Assembly: GCA_904395905.1 (NCBI GenBank)
Contig: CAJFNZ010000103.1
Span: forward strand, 1 to 53,320
Direction: 5' to 3'
Source: an uncultured Oscillospiraceae bacterium
GTDB taxonomy: Bacteria; Bacillota; Clostridia; Oscillospirales; Oscillospiraceae
DNA: 53,320 nucleotides
Positions 26,895 through 35,205 of this stretch are shown here, in pieces. Under the pieces are notes generated by a model. The model was not told where the DNA came from, ran no database searches, and was given only the letters and a program-made list of their open reading frames with translations. The position numbers were made by a program, and so were the translations under genes. Within the stretch, counting starts at the first letter, position 1; each line of letters starts with the position of its first letter.

Positions 26895-27785
26895 TTATCG
26901 CTTGCGAAGGGCCGCGCGCACCTCGGCCATCGTCGGGATGGACGGCGCGGCCCCGGGGCGCGTCACGGCGATGGCCGCTGCCATGGAGGCCAGGGCCATT
27001 GCCTCCTGCCGCGCCATCCCCTGGGCCAGGCAGCCGACGAAGTAGCCCAGGAAGGTGTCGCCGGCGGCCGTGGTGTCCACAGCGCGCACCGGGAAGGCCG
27101 CCTGCCGCACCTCGCGGCCGTCCTGCCAGCTGACGGAGCCGCCCTCGCCCAGGGTCAGCAGAATCCCCACGTTCGGGTAACGGGCTTTGAGCGCCTCATA
27201 GCCCGCCTGCACTGATGTCTGGCCGGAGAGGGCGGCGCACTCCAGCTCGTTGATGACCAGCCAGGCGAGGCCGGAGAGGTCCAGGGCCGGCAGCGCGTCG
27301 TCAATGGGCGAGGCGTTGAGGACCACCCGCAGCCCCCGGCCGGCCGCGGCCGGGAGCAGGTAGTCCAGGCTGGAGATCTCGTTCTGGGCCAGGACGAAGT
27401 CGCCGGGCGCCAGTGTGTCCAGCACGGCGTCGATGTGCGCTCGCCCCAGCAGCCGGTTGGAGCCGCCGAAGACGATGATGCAGTTTTCCCCGCTGGGATC
27501 CACCTGGATGACCGTGTGGCCCTGGGGGGCGTCGCAGGGGACGAGCAGGGCGGTGTCCACGCCGGCGGCCTCCAGGCAGGCCCGGAGGGGCTCGCCGCCG
27601 ACGCCCAGCATCCCGGCGTGGCGGACGGCCGCGCCGCTGCGCGCCACGGCAATCGACTGGTTGAGCCCCTTCCCGCCGGGGACGTCGGCCAGCCCGCCGG
27701 AGAGAAGCGTCTCCCCGCCGCGGATGAAGCGGGGCATCTGGTAGACGTGGTCCAGGTTCATCGAACCGAAGTTGACAATCTGCAT
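26895..27785 (-). CDS. Ribokinase-like PfkB carbohydrate kinase
   Basis: MQIVNFGSMNLDHVYQMPRFIRGGETLLSGGLADVPGGKGLNQSIAVARSGA; VRAVDTTAAGDTFLGYFVGCLA. ATG preceded by tgaggaggg. Confidence 0.92.
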   Translation of the reverse strand: MQIVNFGSMNLDHVYQMPRFIRGGETLLSGGLADVPGGKGLNQSIAVARSGAAVRHAGMLGVGGEPLRACLEAAGVDTALLVPCDAPQGHTVIQVDPSGENCIIVFGGSNRLLGRAHIDAVLDTLAPGDFVLAQNEISSLDYLLPAAAGRGLRVVLNASPIDDALPALDLSGLAWLVINELECAALSGQTSVQAGYEALKARYPNVGILLTLGEGGSVSWQDGREVRQAAFPVRAVDTTAAGDTFLGYFVGCLAQGMARQEAMALASMAAAIAVTRPGAAPSIPTMAEVRAALRKR

Positions 27786-27798
27786 GGCAGTTCCCTCC

Positions 27799-27939
27799 TC
27801 ACGGTGCGCCCACGCCGACGCCGGCGGCGTCCAGACGGGCCTGCTCCGCGGCGGCCTCCTCGGGCGTGAAGCCGGCAAAGCCTTCGCCGGGGCCGTGGAC
27901 GACGGCGTATTCATAGAACGCCTCGCCTAAAAAGAGCAT
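27799..27939 (-). CDS. Possible 46-aa small ORF upstream of ribokinase-like gene
   Basis: MLFLGEAFYEYAVVHGPGEGFAGFTPEEAAAEQARLDAAGVGVGAP*; its TGA overlaps the ribokinase SD. Start codon overlaps a promoter -10, so translation is uncertain. Confidence 0.35.
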   Translation of the reverse strand: MLFLGEAFYEYAVVHGPGEGFAGFTPEEAAAEQARLDAAGVGVGAP

Positions 27940-27964
27940 ACCACGGTGCCGGCCGGGCTGTCAA
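27935..27964 (-). promoter_or_regulatory. Promoter for ribokinase-like gene
   Basis: Reverse strand TTGACA - 18 nt - TATGCT with extended TGG. Confidence 0.6.
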
Positions 27965-28073
27965 CCGCGGCCGGACGGAGAAAAAATTCCGCGGACAGCT
28001 TGCGCCGGAAGGAAATCTGTGGTATCCTATCGGTAACAAACCGTTACAAACTGGAAACAAGGAGGGGACGGCG

Positions 28074-28952
28074 ATGCGGCGGTGGCTGGCGGGATGCCTG
28101 GCGATTTTAGCGGTGTTGTCCATGACGGCTGCCGCTGCGCCGGTGTCGGTGACGGTCCGCGGAGATTCGGTCGTGTGGACCGACGCCGCGCCTTACGTGG
28201 AAGACGGCCGCACCATGACGCCGGTGCGGGCCGTGGCGGAGGCCATGGGGCTGGAGGTGGCGTGGGACGGCGCGGACCGCCGGGTGGAGGTGTCGCGGAC
28301 GTACTCGCCGGAGAGCTCCCTCTACCAGGCGGAGCTGCAGTCGGGCCTGCGGGAGTACGTGGCCCAGCGGACGGTCCGGATGTGGGTAGGCAGGGAGACG
28401 TATGAAGTGGTCAACCAGTACGCCGTCTACGACGGCCGGGCGGCCGTCGTCAGCCGCGTGGGGGAGAGCACCGGGGAGATGGACGCCGCGCCGACGCTGC
28501 GGGGCGGCCGGACGTACGTGCCCATCCGCTATGTGGCCGAGCAGTTCGGCTACGACGTCCTCTGGGAGGGCGGCAGCCGGACGGTGCAGATTGTCACCCA
28601 GTTGACGCCCGGGTGGAGCTATGCCTGGTCCATCGAGCCGGGCGGCAGCCTGGTCCTGGCAATCCACACGCCGGTCAACGTGGCCTCGGCGGAGATTACG
28701 TCGGTGACGGTGTCGGGGCTGGCCGGCAGCGCCACGCCGGCGCTGGAGGAGCCCGGCGAGGCCGACCTGGCGCGGATCCGCGCGACGGCGGGGGAGAGCG
28801 CCCAGCTGCTGGATGTGGTGCGCCTGACGTATCCCTTTGCGGCCGGCTCGTCCTATGTGCTCTCCTTTTCCCTGGCGCTGACCAAGGCCAACGGCGCGGC
28901 CGCGGAGGGCGGCGGCTCCTTCCAGGTGACGCTGCCCGCGGCGGCGGAGTAG
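28074..28952 (+). CDS. Secreted copper amine oxidase N-terminal-like (stalk) domain protein
   Basis: Signal peptide; VEDGRTMTPVRAVAEAMGLEVAWDGADRRVEVSR and TLRGGRTYVPIRYVAEQFGYDVLWEGGSRTVQIV repeats. Confidence 0.88.
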   Translation: MRRWLAGCLAILAVLSMTAAAAPVSVTVRGDSVVWTDAAPYVEDGRTMTPVRAVAEAMGLEVAWDGADRRVEVSRTYSPESSLYQAELQSGLREYVAQRTVRMWVGRETYEVVNQYAVYDGRAAVVSRVGESTGEMDAAPTLRGGRTYVPIRYVAEQFGYDVLWEGGSRTVQIVTQLTPGWSYAWSIEPGGSLVLAIHTPVNVASAEITSVTVSGLAGSATPALEEPGEADLARIRATAGESAQLLDVVRLTYPFAAGSSYVLSFSLALTKANGAAAEGGGSFQVTLPAAAE

Positions 28953-28976
28953 CGGCGCACGCGGCATCCAATCAAA

Positions 28977-29010
28977 CGGCGGCTGGAGCCATCCGGCCGC
29001 CGCTTTTTTT
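28977..29010 (+). terminator. Intrinsic terminator
   Basis: cggcggctgga gcca tccggccgccg cttttttt. Confidence 0.85.
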
Positions 29011-29136
29011 CGTAAAACAGAAAAAATCGGGAACAATTCCTGGAGAGGGCCGTCTAATCGCTCGACAACGCGGCCGGCACCGGCTGCGGCGGCCCCGGCA
29101 CCGGGGCGAGAGAACGCGAGAAAGGAATTTCTGACG

Positions 29137-30387
29137 ATGAAAAAACTGTTTGCCCTGCTCTGCGCTGCGGCGCTGCTGCTGTCCCTGGCGGCCTGCGCCT
29201 CGTCGCCGGCCGCGGAGGACACCGCGGAGGAGAATCCCGTGGAGTCCATCGCCCTGCCGGACCTGATGGCCGACATCCTCGACGGCGTGGAAAACCTGCC
29301 CGACTATGAAATTACGGAACTGACCGCGGAGAACTTCGAGTTCTACGCCTTCCTCCCCTACGAGGAGGGCTATGAGGGCGTGACGGCCGACGCGCTGATT
29401 GGCTCCATCGCCCACAGCGTCGTGCTGGTCCGGCTGCCCGAGGGGGCGGACGCGGCCCAGGCGGCCGCCGACATCGAGGCCAACGCCAACCCCAACAAGT
29501 GGATCTGCGTCGGCGCGGAGGCCACCCACGTCCGCCAGCACGGCAACACCATCCTGCTGGTCATGTCGTCGGCGGAGACGGCCAATGCGATTTTGCAGAA
29601 CTTTGACGCCTGCAACGGCGACGAAACCCCCGAGAGCGACCTGGCTGAGGTGGGGGACGCCCAGGAGACCCTTCCGGAAGATGTGGTCAACGACCCGGTG
29701 GCCACGCCCCCCGAGGGGGAGGAGCAGGAGGACCTGGAGGGCAACATGCCGACGCTGACGCCCGATGAGGACCAGACGGACAATATGCCCGCCGTGGATC
29801 CCGGCGACGGCGCCGTGGAGATGCCGACGGTGACGCCGGACGACGATGCCCAGGAGACCGTCACGGTCGTCCCCATCGAGCCGGAGACGCCTGCGGAAAC
29901 GACGCCGGAGGTCCCGGCCACGCCGGAAACCCCGGCCGAGACGCCCGAGACCCCTGCGGAGACCCCCGAGACGCCGGAAACCCCGGCCGAAACCCCCGAG
30001 ACCCCGGCCGAAGGCGGCACGGACCTGGCGTCCACCATGGAGAGCATCCTCTCCGGCGTGGCGGACCTGCCGATGTACCAGGTGACGGACCTGACGGCCG
30101 AGACCTTTGAGTTCTACACCTTTGTGCCGTACGAAGAGGGCTATACGGGTGTGACGGCCGACTCCATGATTGGCTCCATCGCCCACAGCGTCGTGCTGGT
30201 CCAGGTGCCCGAGGGCGCCGACGCCGAGGCCTTTGCCGAGACCATGGCGGCCAACGCCAACCCCAGCAAGTGGATCTGCGTCACGGCGGAGAGCGTCCAG
30301 ACGGCCGTGAAGGGCAATCTGGTGCTGCTGGTCATGTCCGCCCAGGCCACGGCCGACGCCATTGTAGAGAACTTCAACGCCCTGTAA
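29137..30387 (+). CDS. Lipoprotein with two tandemly duplicated domains and Pro/Glu/Thr-rich linker
   Basis: Lipobox LAACAS; N- and C-terminal halves both contain FEFY.F.PYEEGY.GVTAD..IGSIAHSVVLV..PEGADA...NANP.KWICV; ETPAETPE repeats between. Confidence 0.85.
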   Translation: MKKLFALLCAAALLLSLAACASSPAAEDTAEENPVESIALPDLMADILDGVENLPDYEITELTAENFEFYAFLPYEEGYEGVTADALIGSIAHSVVLVRLPEGADAAQAAADIEANANPNKWICVGAEATHVRQHGNTILLVMSSAETANAILQNFDACNGDETPESDLAEVGDAQETLPEDVVNDPVATPPEGEEQEDLEGNMPTLTPDEDQTDNMPAVDPGDGAVEMPTVTPDDDAQETVTVVPIEPETPAETTPEVPATPETPAETPETPAETPETPETPAETPETPAEGGTDLASTMESILSGVADLPMYQVTDLTAETFEFYTFVPYEEGYTGVTADSMIGSIAHSVVLVQVPEGADAEAFAETMAANANPSKWICVTAESVQTAVKGNLVLLVMSAQATADAIVENFNAL

Positions 30388-30396
30388 GCCTGCGGC

Positions 30397-30434
30397 GCGG
30401 GGGCCGGGGCGCCGCCCCGGCCCCCCGCGTTTTG
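30397..30434 (+). terminator. GC-rich terminator
   Basis: gcggggg ccggggc ... ccccggccccccgcgtttt. Confidence 0.75.
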
Positions 30435-30475
30435 TCCCCGGACGGATCCAACGTTTCGATTTAGGAGTGACGCCT

Positions 30476-31870
30476 GTGCTGTTTTCCAGCATCACTTTCC
30501 TCTATGCTTTCCTGCCGCTGACGCTGGCAGCCTATTTCCTGGCCCCGAAGCGGTGGCGCAACGGCGTGCTGCTGGCGGCCAGCCTGTTCTTCTATTTCTT
30601 CGGCGAGCCGGTCTACGTCTGCCTGCTGCTGATTTCCTCGCTCAACGACTATATCTGGAGCCTGCTCATCGAAAAGCACCGGGGCCAGACGCGGCGGATG
30701 AAGGTCTATCTGATTCTCTCCATCGTCGTGAACCTGGGCCTGCTGGGCTTTTTCAAGTACGCCGACTTCCTCATCGGGACCGTCAACAGCCTCTTCGGGA
30801 CGGCAATCCCCCTGACCGGCGTGCCGCTGCCCATCGGCATCAGCTTCTATACGTTCCAGACCATGTCGTATACCATCGACGTCTACCGGGGACGGGCCCG
30901 GGCCCAGCGGAACCTGGCCACCTTCGCCACGTTCGTCAGCCTCTTCCCGCAGCTGATTGCCGGCCCGATTGTCCGCTACACCGACGTGGCCGCCGAGCTG
31001 GAGTCCCGGAAGTCCACGCTGGAGGGGGCCGCCCTCGGCTTCCGGCGCTTCGCCTTCGGCCTGGGGAAGAAGGTCCTTCTGGCCAACGCCATGGGCGAGC
31101 TCTGCGCGGCCTTCCGCGCCACGACCGGCCCCAGCGTCCTCTTCTACTGGCTCTACGCCGTGGCCTACACCCTCCAGATCTATTTCGACTTCTCGGGCTA
31201 CTCGGACATGGCCATCGGCCTGGGGCGGATCTTCGGCTTCTACTTCCCGGAGAACTTTGACTACCCCTATATCGCCCGCTCCATCACCGAGTTCTGGCGG
31301 CGCTGGCACATGACCCTGGGCAGCTGGTTCCGGGACTATGTCTATATCCCCCTGGGCGGCAACCGCACCAGCCGCGGCAAGTGGCTGCGGAACCTGGCGA
31401 TTGTCTGGCTGCTGACCGGCCTGTGGCACGGGGCCAGCTGGAACTTCGTCCTCTGGGGCGCGTTCTTCGGCGTGCTGCTGATGGTGGAAAAGCTCTTTTT
31501 GGAGAAGTCCATGGGCCGCTGGCCGGCCGTGCTGCGCCACGTCTACGTGCTGCTGCTGGTGCTCGTCAGCTTCGTCATCTTCAACGCCAACGGCCTCTCG
31601 GGCGTTCTCTCCGACCTGGGCGGCCTGGTGGGGGCCGGCGGGCTGCCGCTGTCCTCGGCCGAGACGGTGTACTACCTGCGCAGCTACGCCGTGCTGCTGG
31701 CGGTCTGCCTCGTGGCGGCGCTGCCGCTGGGGAAGCGCCTCTACGAGCGCTGCCAGAACGCTCGGGTCCTGGTCGTGCTGGAGCCGCTGGCCGTGGCGGC
31801 GCTGCTGGCGGCCGTGACGGCCAGCCTGGTGGACGGCTCCTTCAACCCCTTCCTCTATTTCCGCTTCTAA
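30476..31870 (+). CDS. MBOAT-family O-acyltransferase (AlgI-like)
   Basis: LLFGYADFLIGTVN-like region, PLPIGISFYTFQTMSYTIDVYRG, FPQLIAGPIVRY, DFSGYSDMAIGLGRIFGF, FWRRWHMTLGSWFRDYVYIPLGGNR, LTGLWHGASWNFVLWG. Start GTG 30476 preferred over 30467. Confidence 0.95.
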   Translation: MLFSSITFLYAFLPLTLAAYFLAPKRWRNGVLLAASLFFYFFGEPVYVCLLLISSLNDYIWSLLIEKHRGQTRRMKVYLILSIVVNLGLLGFFKYADFLIGTVNSLFGTAIPLTGVPLPIGISFYTFQTMSYTIDVYRGRARAQRNLATFATFVSLFPQLIAGPIVRYTDVAAELESRKSTLEGAALGFRRFAFGLGKKVLLANAMGELCAAFRATTGPSVLFYWLYAVAYTLQIYFDFSGYSDMAIGLGRIFGFYFPENFDYPYIARSITEFWRRWHMTLGSWFRDYVYIPLGGNRTSRGKWLRNLAIVWLLTGLWHGASWNFVLWGAFFGVLLMVEKLFLEKSMGRWPAVLRHVYVLLLVLVSFVIFNANGLSGVLSDLGGLVGAGGLPLSSAETVYYLRSYAVLLAVCLVAALPLGKRLYERCQNARVLVVLEPLAVAALLAAVTASLVDGSFNPFLYFRF

Positions 31871-31883
31871 GGAGGTGCGCCCT

Positions 31884-32981
31884 GTGCAGAAAGCCAAATC
31901 CGTGGCCATTGTGGCCGTCTCGCTGCTGCTGTTCTTCGGCATCGCCCTGTGGCAGCTGCTGCTGCCCGACGGCGACGTCTCCCGCGCCGAGCGGCGGAAG
32001 CTGGCCCAGGCGCCGGCGCTGACCCTCTCGGCGGTCTTCTCCGGCGACTATATGGAGGACCTGGAGACGTACCTCCTCGACCAGTTCCCCGCCCGGGACG
32101 GCTGGCGGACGCTCAAGGCCGTCACGCGGTTCTACGTGTTCCGCCAGCTGGACAACAACGGCGTCTACCTGGTGGACGACCAGGTCCTGAAGATGGAGTC
32201 GCCCCTCCAGGAGAACCAGGTGCAGCACGCCGCGAACAAGATGAACGAGGTCATTGAGACGTATCTCCAGGATTCCGAGGTGTACTACGCCATCGTTCCG
32301 GACAAGAACTACTTTGCCGCCGAGGCGAACGGCTACCCCCACCTGGACTACGACCGGCTCTACGGGCTGATGCAGGAGACGGTGAACGGGCAGTACCTGG
32401 AGCTGCGCGACCTGCTGGCGCTGGAGGACTACTACCGCACCGACGCCCACTGGCGGCAGGAGCGTCTGCTGCCGGTGGCCCAGGCCCTGGCCGACGGCAT
32501 GGGGCTGGGGGTCACCCTGGAGCCGGAGGGCGGCTACACGGCCCACACGCTCTCGCCCTTCTACGGGGCCTACTGGGGCCAGTCGGCCCTGCCGGTGGAG
32601 CCGGATACGCTGACGTATCTGACCTCCGCGGCCACCGACGCGGCCTCGATGACCGGCGCGGAGTTCGACGGCCGCTGGCCGGTGTACACCACCGCGCGCT
32701 TCACGGGGATGGACGGCTACGACGTCTTCGCCGGCGGGGCCCAGGCGGTGCTGACCATCGAGAGCCCGCTGGCCAGGACCGACCGGGAGCTGATTGTCTT
32801 CCGGGATTCCTTCGGCAGCAGCCTCGCGCCGCTCCTGCTGGAGGGCTACGCCAAGGTGACGCTGATCGATCTGCGGTACGTGGCCTCGGGCATCCTGGAC
32901 CAGCTGGTGGACTTCCACGGCCAGGACGTGCTGTTCCTCTACTCCACCAGCCTGCTCAACTCCGGGATGCTCCTTCGGTGA
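31884..32981 (+). CDS. DHHW-family protein (AlgJ/AlgX-like partner of MBOAT)
   Basis: FPARDGWRTLKAV, DYYRTDAHWRQERLLPVAQALA, IVFRDSFGSSLAPLLLEGYAKVTLIDLRYV; GTG start with ggagg SD. Confidence 0.9.
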   Translation: MQKAKSVAIVAVSLLLFFGIALWQLLLPDGDVSRAERRKLAQAPALTLSAVFSGDYMEDLETYLLDQFPARDGWRTLKAVTRFYVFRQLDNNGVYLVDDQVLKMESPLQENQVQHAANKMNEVIETYLQDSEVYYAIVPDKNYFAAEANGYPHLDYDRLYGLMQETVNGQYLELRDLLALEDYYRTDAHWRQERLLPVAQALADGMGLGVTLEPEGGYTAHTLSPFYGAYWGQSALPVEPDTLTYLTSAATDAASMTGAEFDGRWPVYTTARFTGMDGYDVFAGGAQAVLTIESPLARTDRELIVFRDSFGSSLAPLLLEGYAKVTLIDLRYVASGILDQLVDFHGQDVLFLYSTSLLNSGMLLR

Positions 32982-33078
32982 GGAAGTCACTTGCGGCCGG
33001 GCGGCGGCTCTGCTATGATGGAACCAACAACATCCCCGCCGCGGCGGGGACGGGCAATCGCCGGAGGAGGGAACTGCG

Positions 33079-33990
33079 ATGACGGACTATGACATTCTGA
33101 TTATCGGCGCGGGGCCGGCCGGCCTGACGGCGGCGGTCTACGGCCTGCGGGCCGGCTACCGGGTGCTGGTGCTGGAGGGCCAGGCCCCCGGCGGCCAGCT
33201 GATGCTGACGCCGGAGGTGGAGAACTACCCCTCCTGGCAGAAGATTTCCGGCTGGGAGCTGGCGTCGAAGATTGCCGGCCAGGCGGAGGCGGCCGGGGCG
33301 GAGCTCCGCGCCGAAGCGGTCACCGGGCTGGAGCTGGACGGCGAGGACCGGGTGGTCGTCACCGAGCAGGGCCGGTACCGGTGCCGGGCGGTCATCCTGG
33401 CCAACGGCGCCAAGCGGCGGAAGCTGGGCTGCCCCGGCGAGGCGGCGCTGACCGGCCGGGGCGTCAGCTACTGCGCCGTCTGCGACGGGGCGTTCTTCCG
33501 GAACCGCACCGTCTGCGTGGTGGGCGGCGGCAACACGGCCCTGGAGGACGCGCTGTACCTGGCGCGGATCTGCGAAAAGGTCTACGTGATTCACCGGCGG
33601 GACAGCTTCCGGGGCGAACGGCGGCTGGCCGAGGCGGTGTGCTCGTCGGAGAAGATCTCGGTCCTCTGGAACACGGCGGTCACGTCCATCGAGGGGGATG
33701 GCCGGGTGGAGCGGGTGCGCCTCTCCGACGGCGGAAGCCTGGAGGTGTCCGGCGTCTTCGTGGCCATCGGCCTGGAGCCGGATAACGGCCCCTTCCGCGG
33801 CGTGGTGCCGCTGGATGCGGGCGGCTACGTGCAGGCCGGCGAGGACTGCCGGACCGGCGTGCCCCGGATCTACGCCGCTGGCGACACCCGGACGAAGGAG
33901 GTCCGGCAGATTCTCACGGCCGCCGCCGACGGCGCCGTGGCCGCCACCCTGGCCGCCGCCGAGTTGGAGGCCGCGGACTTCGGCGGCTGA
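33079..33990 (+). CDS. trxB: Thioredoxin reductase-like NAD(P)/FAD flavoprotein
   Basis: IIGAGPAGLTAAVYGLRAGYRVLVLEG, VSYCAVCDGAFFRNRTVCVVGGGNTALEDALYL, GVPRIYAAGDTRTKEVRQILTAAADGAVAA; CxxC active site (CAVC). Confidence 0.94.
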   Translation: MTDYDILIIGAGPAGLTAAVYGLRAGYRVLVLEGQAPGGQLMLTPEVENYPSWQKISGWELASKIAGQAEAAGAELRAEAVTGLELDGEDRVVVTEQGRYRCRAVILANGAKRRKLGCPGEAALTGRGVSYCAVCDGAFFRNRTVCVVGGGNTALEDALYLARICEKVYVIHRRDSFRGERRLAEAVCSSEKISVLWNTAVTSIEGDGRVERVRLSDGGSLEVSGVFVAIGLEPDNGPFRGVVPLDAGGYVQAGEDCRTGVPRIYAAGDTRTKEVRQILTAAADGAVAATLAAAELEAADFGG

Positions 33991-34054
33991 CGCCGGGGCG
34001 GGACGTTTGCGGGAGGAGGCGGAATCCATCGTGGGGAAGCGCAACGAAGTGCGG

Positions 34055-34129
34055 CTCCATGCAAAGCCAGCAGGTTGCGACGGTTGCATGGAGTAAGGGA
34101 CGGTCGCAACATTGGGATGCCGGCTTTGC
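34055..34129 (+). promoter_or_regulatory. Nested inverted repeats (possible structured leader or operator) upstream of CD3324-like gene
   Basis: ctccatgcaa(34055-64)/ttgcatggag(34084-93); gttgcgac(34074-81)/gtcgcaac(34103-110); gcaaagcc(34061-68)/ggctttgc(34122-129). Confidence 0.55.
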
Positions 34130-34161
34130 TGCTTGACACACGTTGCAAGGAGGAAGCCCCC

Positions 34162-34425
34162 ATGAAGCATCTCAACGCCGGGGCCCTTCTCCCCGAGGCG
34201 CTGGTCAAGGAGCTCCAGAGCTACGTGCAGGGCGCGTATCTCTACGTTCCCACCGACCGGGCGCGGCGCAAGGAGTGGGGAGAGGTGTCCGGCTACCGGC
34301 AGGAGCTGCGGCGGCGGAACCGGGCCATCGTTGAGGCGTACCGGCACGGGGTCTCGATGGACGCCCTGGCCGAAGCGCACGGCCTGTCCGTATCTGCCAT
34401 CCGGAAAATCATCTATCAGAAATAA
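34162..34425 (+). CDS. CD3324-family / Mor-like HTH protein
   Basis: MKHLNAGALLPEALVKELQSYVQGAYLYVPTDRARRKEWGEVSGYRQELRRRNRAIVEAYRHGVSMDALAEAHGLSVSAIRKIIYQK; SD aaggagg. Confidence 0.85.
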   Translation: MKHLNAGALLPEALVKELQSYVQGAYLYVPTDRARRKEWGEVSGYRQELRRRNRAIVEAYRHGVSMDALAEAHGLSVSAIRKIIYQK

Positions 34426-34566
34426 ATGGCGGGGGCCATGCGGCCCCCGCTTTTTGCGTTCTGATTTTGGATACCGTTTGATTCGGAGCCGTTCGGTGGA
34501 TGGCACCCGGGCCGGGGCGGTGGTACCATGGAGGGGACAAAACCAGACGATGGGAGCGAAGCCGCC

Positions 34567-35199
34567 ATGAATCCGAACACCGTATACCCCCGGCGCAACG
34601 ACCGGAACACCGTCTACCTGAAGGCCGTCGTCCGAGACCCCGGCATCACCGTCGGGGACTACACCATGTACCACGACGTCGCCCGCGACCCGCGGCAGTT
34701 TGAACGGAACAACGTCCTCTACCGCTACCCCGTCAACCGGGACCGGCTGGTGATTGGCAAGTTCTGCTCGATTGCCTCCGGGGTGCGGTTCCTGTTCACC
34801 GCCGCCCACCACGCGCTGGGCTCCCTGTCCACGTATCCGTTCCCCATCTTCTTTGAGGAATGGGGCCTGCGGGGCGAGGACGTCACCGCGGCGTGGGACC
34901 GGCGGGGCGACCTCGTCATCGGAAACGACGTCTGGATTGGCTACGAGGCCGTCCTCTTCTCCGGCGTCACCGTCGGGGACGGGGCCATCATCGGCGCCCG
35001 GGCCGTCGTGACGAAGGACGTGCCGCCCTATGCCGTCGTCGGAGGCGTCCCCGCGCGGATCCTCCGCTACCGGTTCCCCGACGACGTCATCGCGGCCCTG
35101 CTGCGCCTCCGGTGGTGGGACTGGCCCGAGGCGCGGATCCGGGCGCACCTGGCAGATCTGCAGGCCGGGCGGCTCCAAGACCTGACAGCTTGCGAATAG
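34567..35199 (+). CDS. CatB/Vat-related left-handed beta-helix O-acetyltransferase
   Basis: VGDYTMYHDVARDPRQFERNNVLYRYPVNRDRLVIGKFCSIASGVRFLFTAAHHALGSLSTYPFPIF...VIGNDVWIGYEAVLFSGVTVGDGAIIGARAVVTKDVPPYAVVGGVPARI hexapeptide repeats. Confidence 0.93.
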   Translation: MNPNTVYPRRNDRNTVYLKAVVRDPGITVGDYTMYHDVARDPRQFERNNVLYRYPVNRDRLVIGKFCSIASGVRFLFTAAHHALGSLSTYPFPIFFEEWGLRGEDVTAAWDRRGDLVIGNDVWIGYEAVLFSGVTVGDGAIIGARAVVTKDVPPYAVVGGVPARILRYRFPDDVIAALLRLRWWDWPEARIRAHLADLQAGRLQDLTACE

Positions 35200-35205
35200 G
35201 GGCCC

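Noticed and set aside
3897-27785. Assigning the island outright to sulfoquinovose or apiose degradation
   Set aside because: Split transketolase, GarR/YihU-like reductase and transaldolase-like protein are suggestive, but no sulfoquinovosidase, apiose isomerase/FGGY kinase or sulfonate exporter is recognisable; kept only as a hypothesis.
29881-30015. ETPAETPE-encoding DNA as a mobile or regulatory repeat
   Set aside because: In-frame codon-level low-complexity linker between two duplicated domains, explained by protein architecture.
34567-35199. Calling the hexapeptide acetyltransferase a streptogramin-resistance (Vat) gene
   Set aside because: Fold and family similarity only; substrate specificity cannot be read from sequence, and no resistance context is present.
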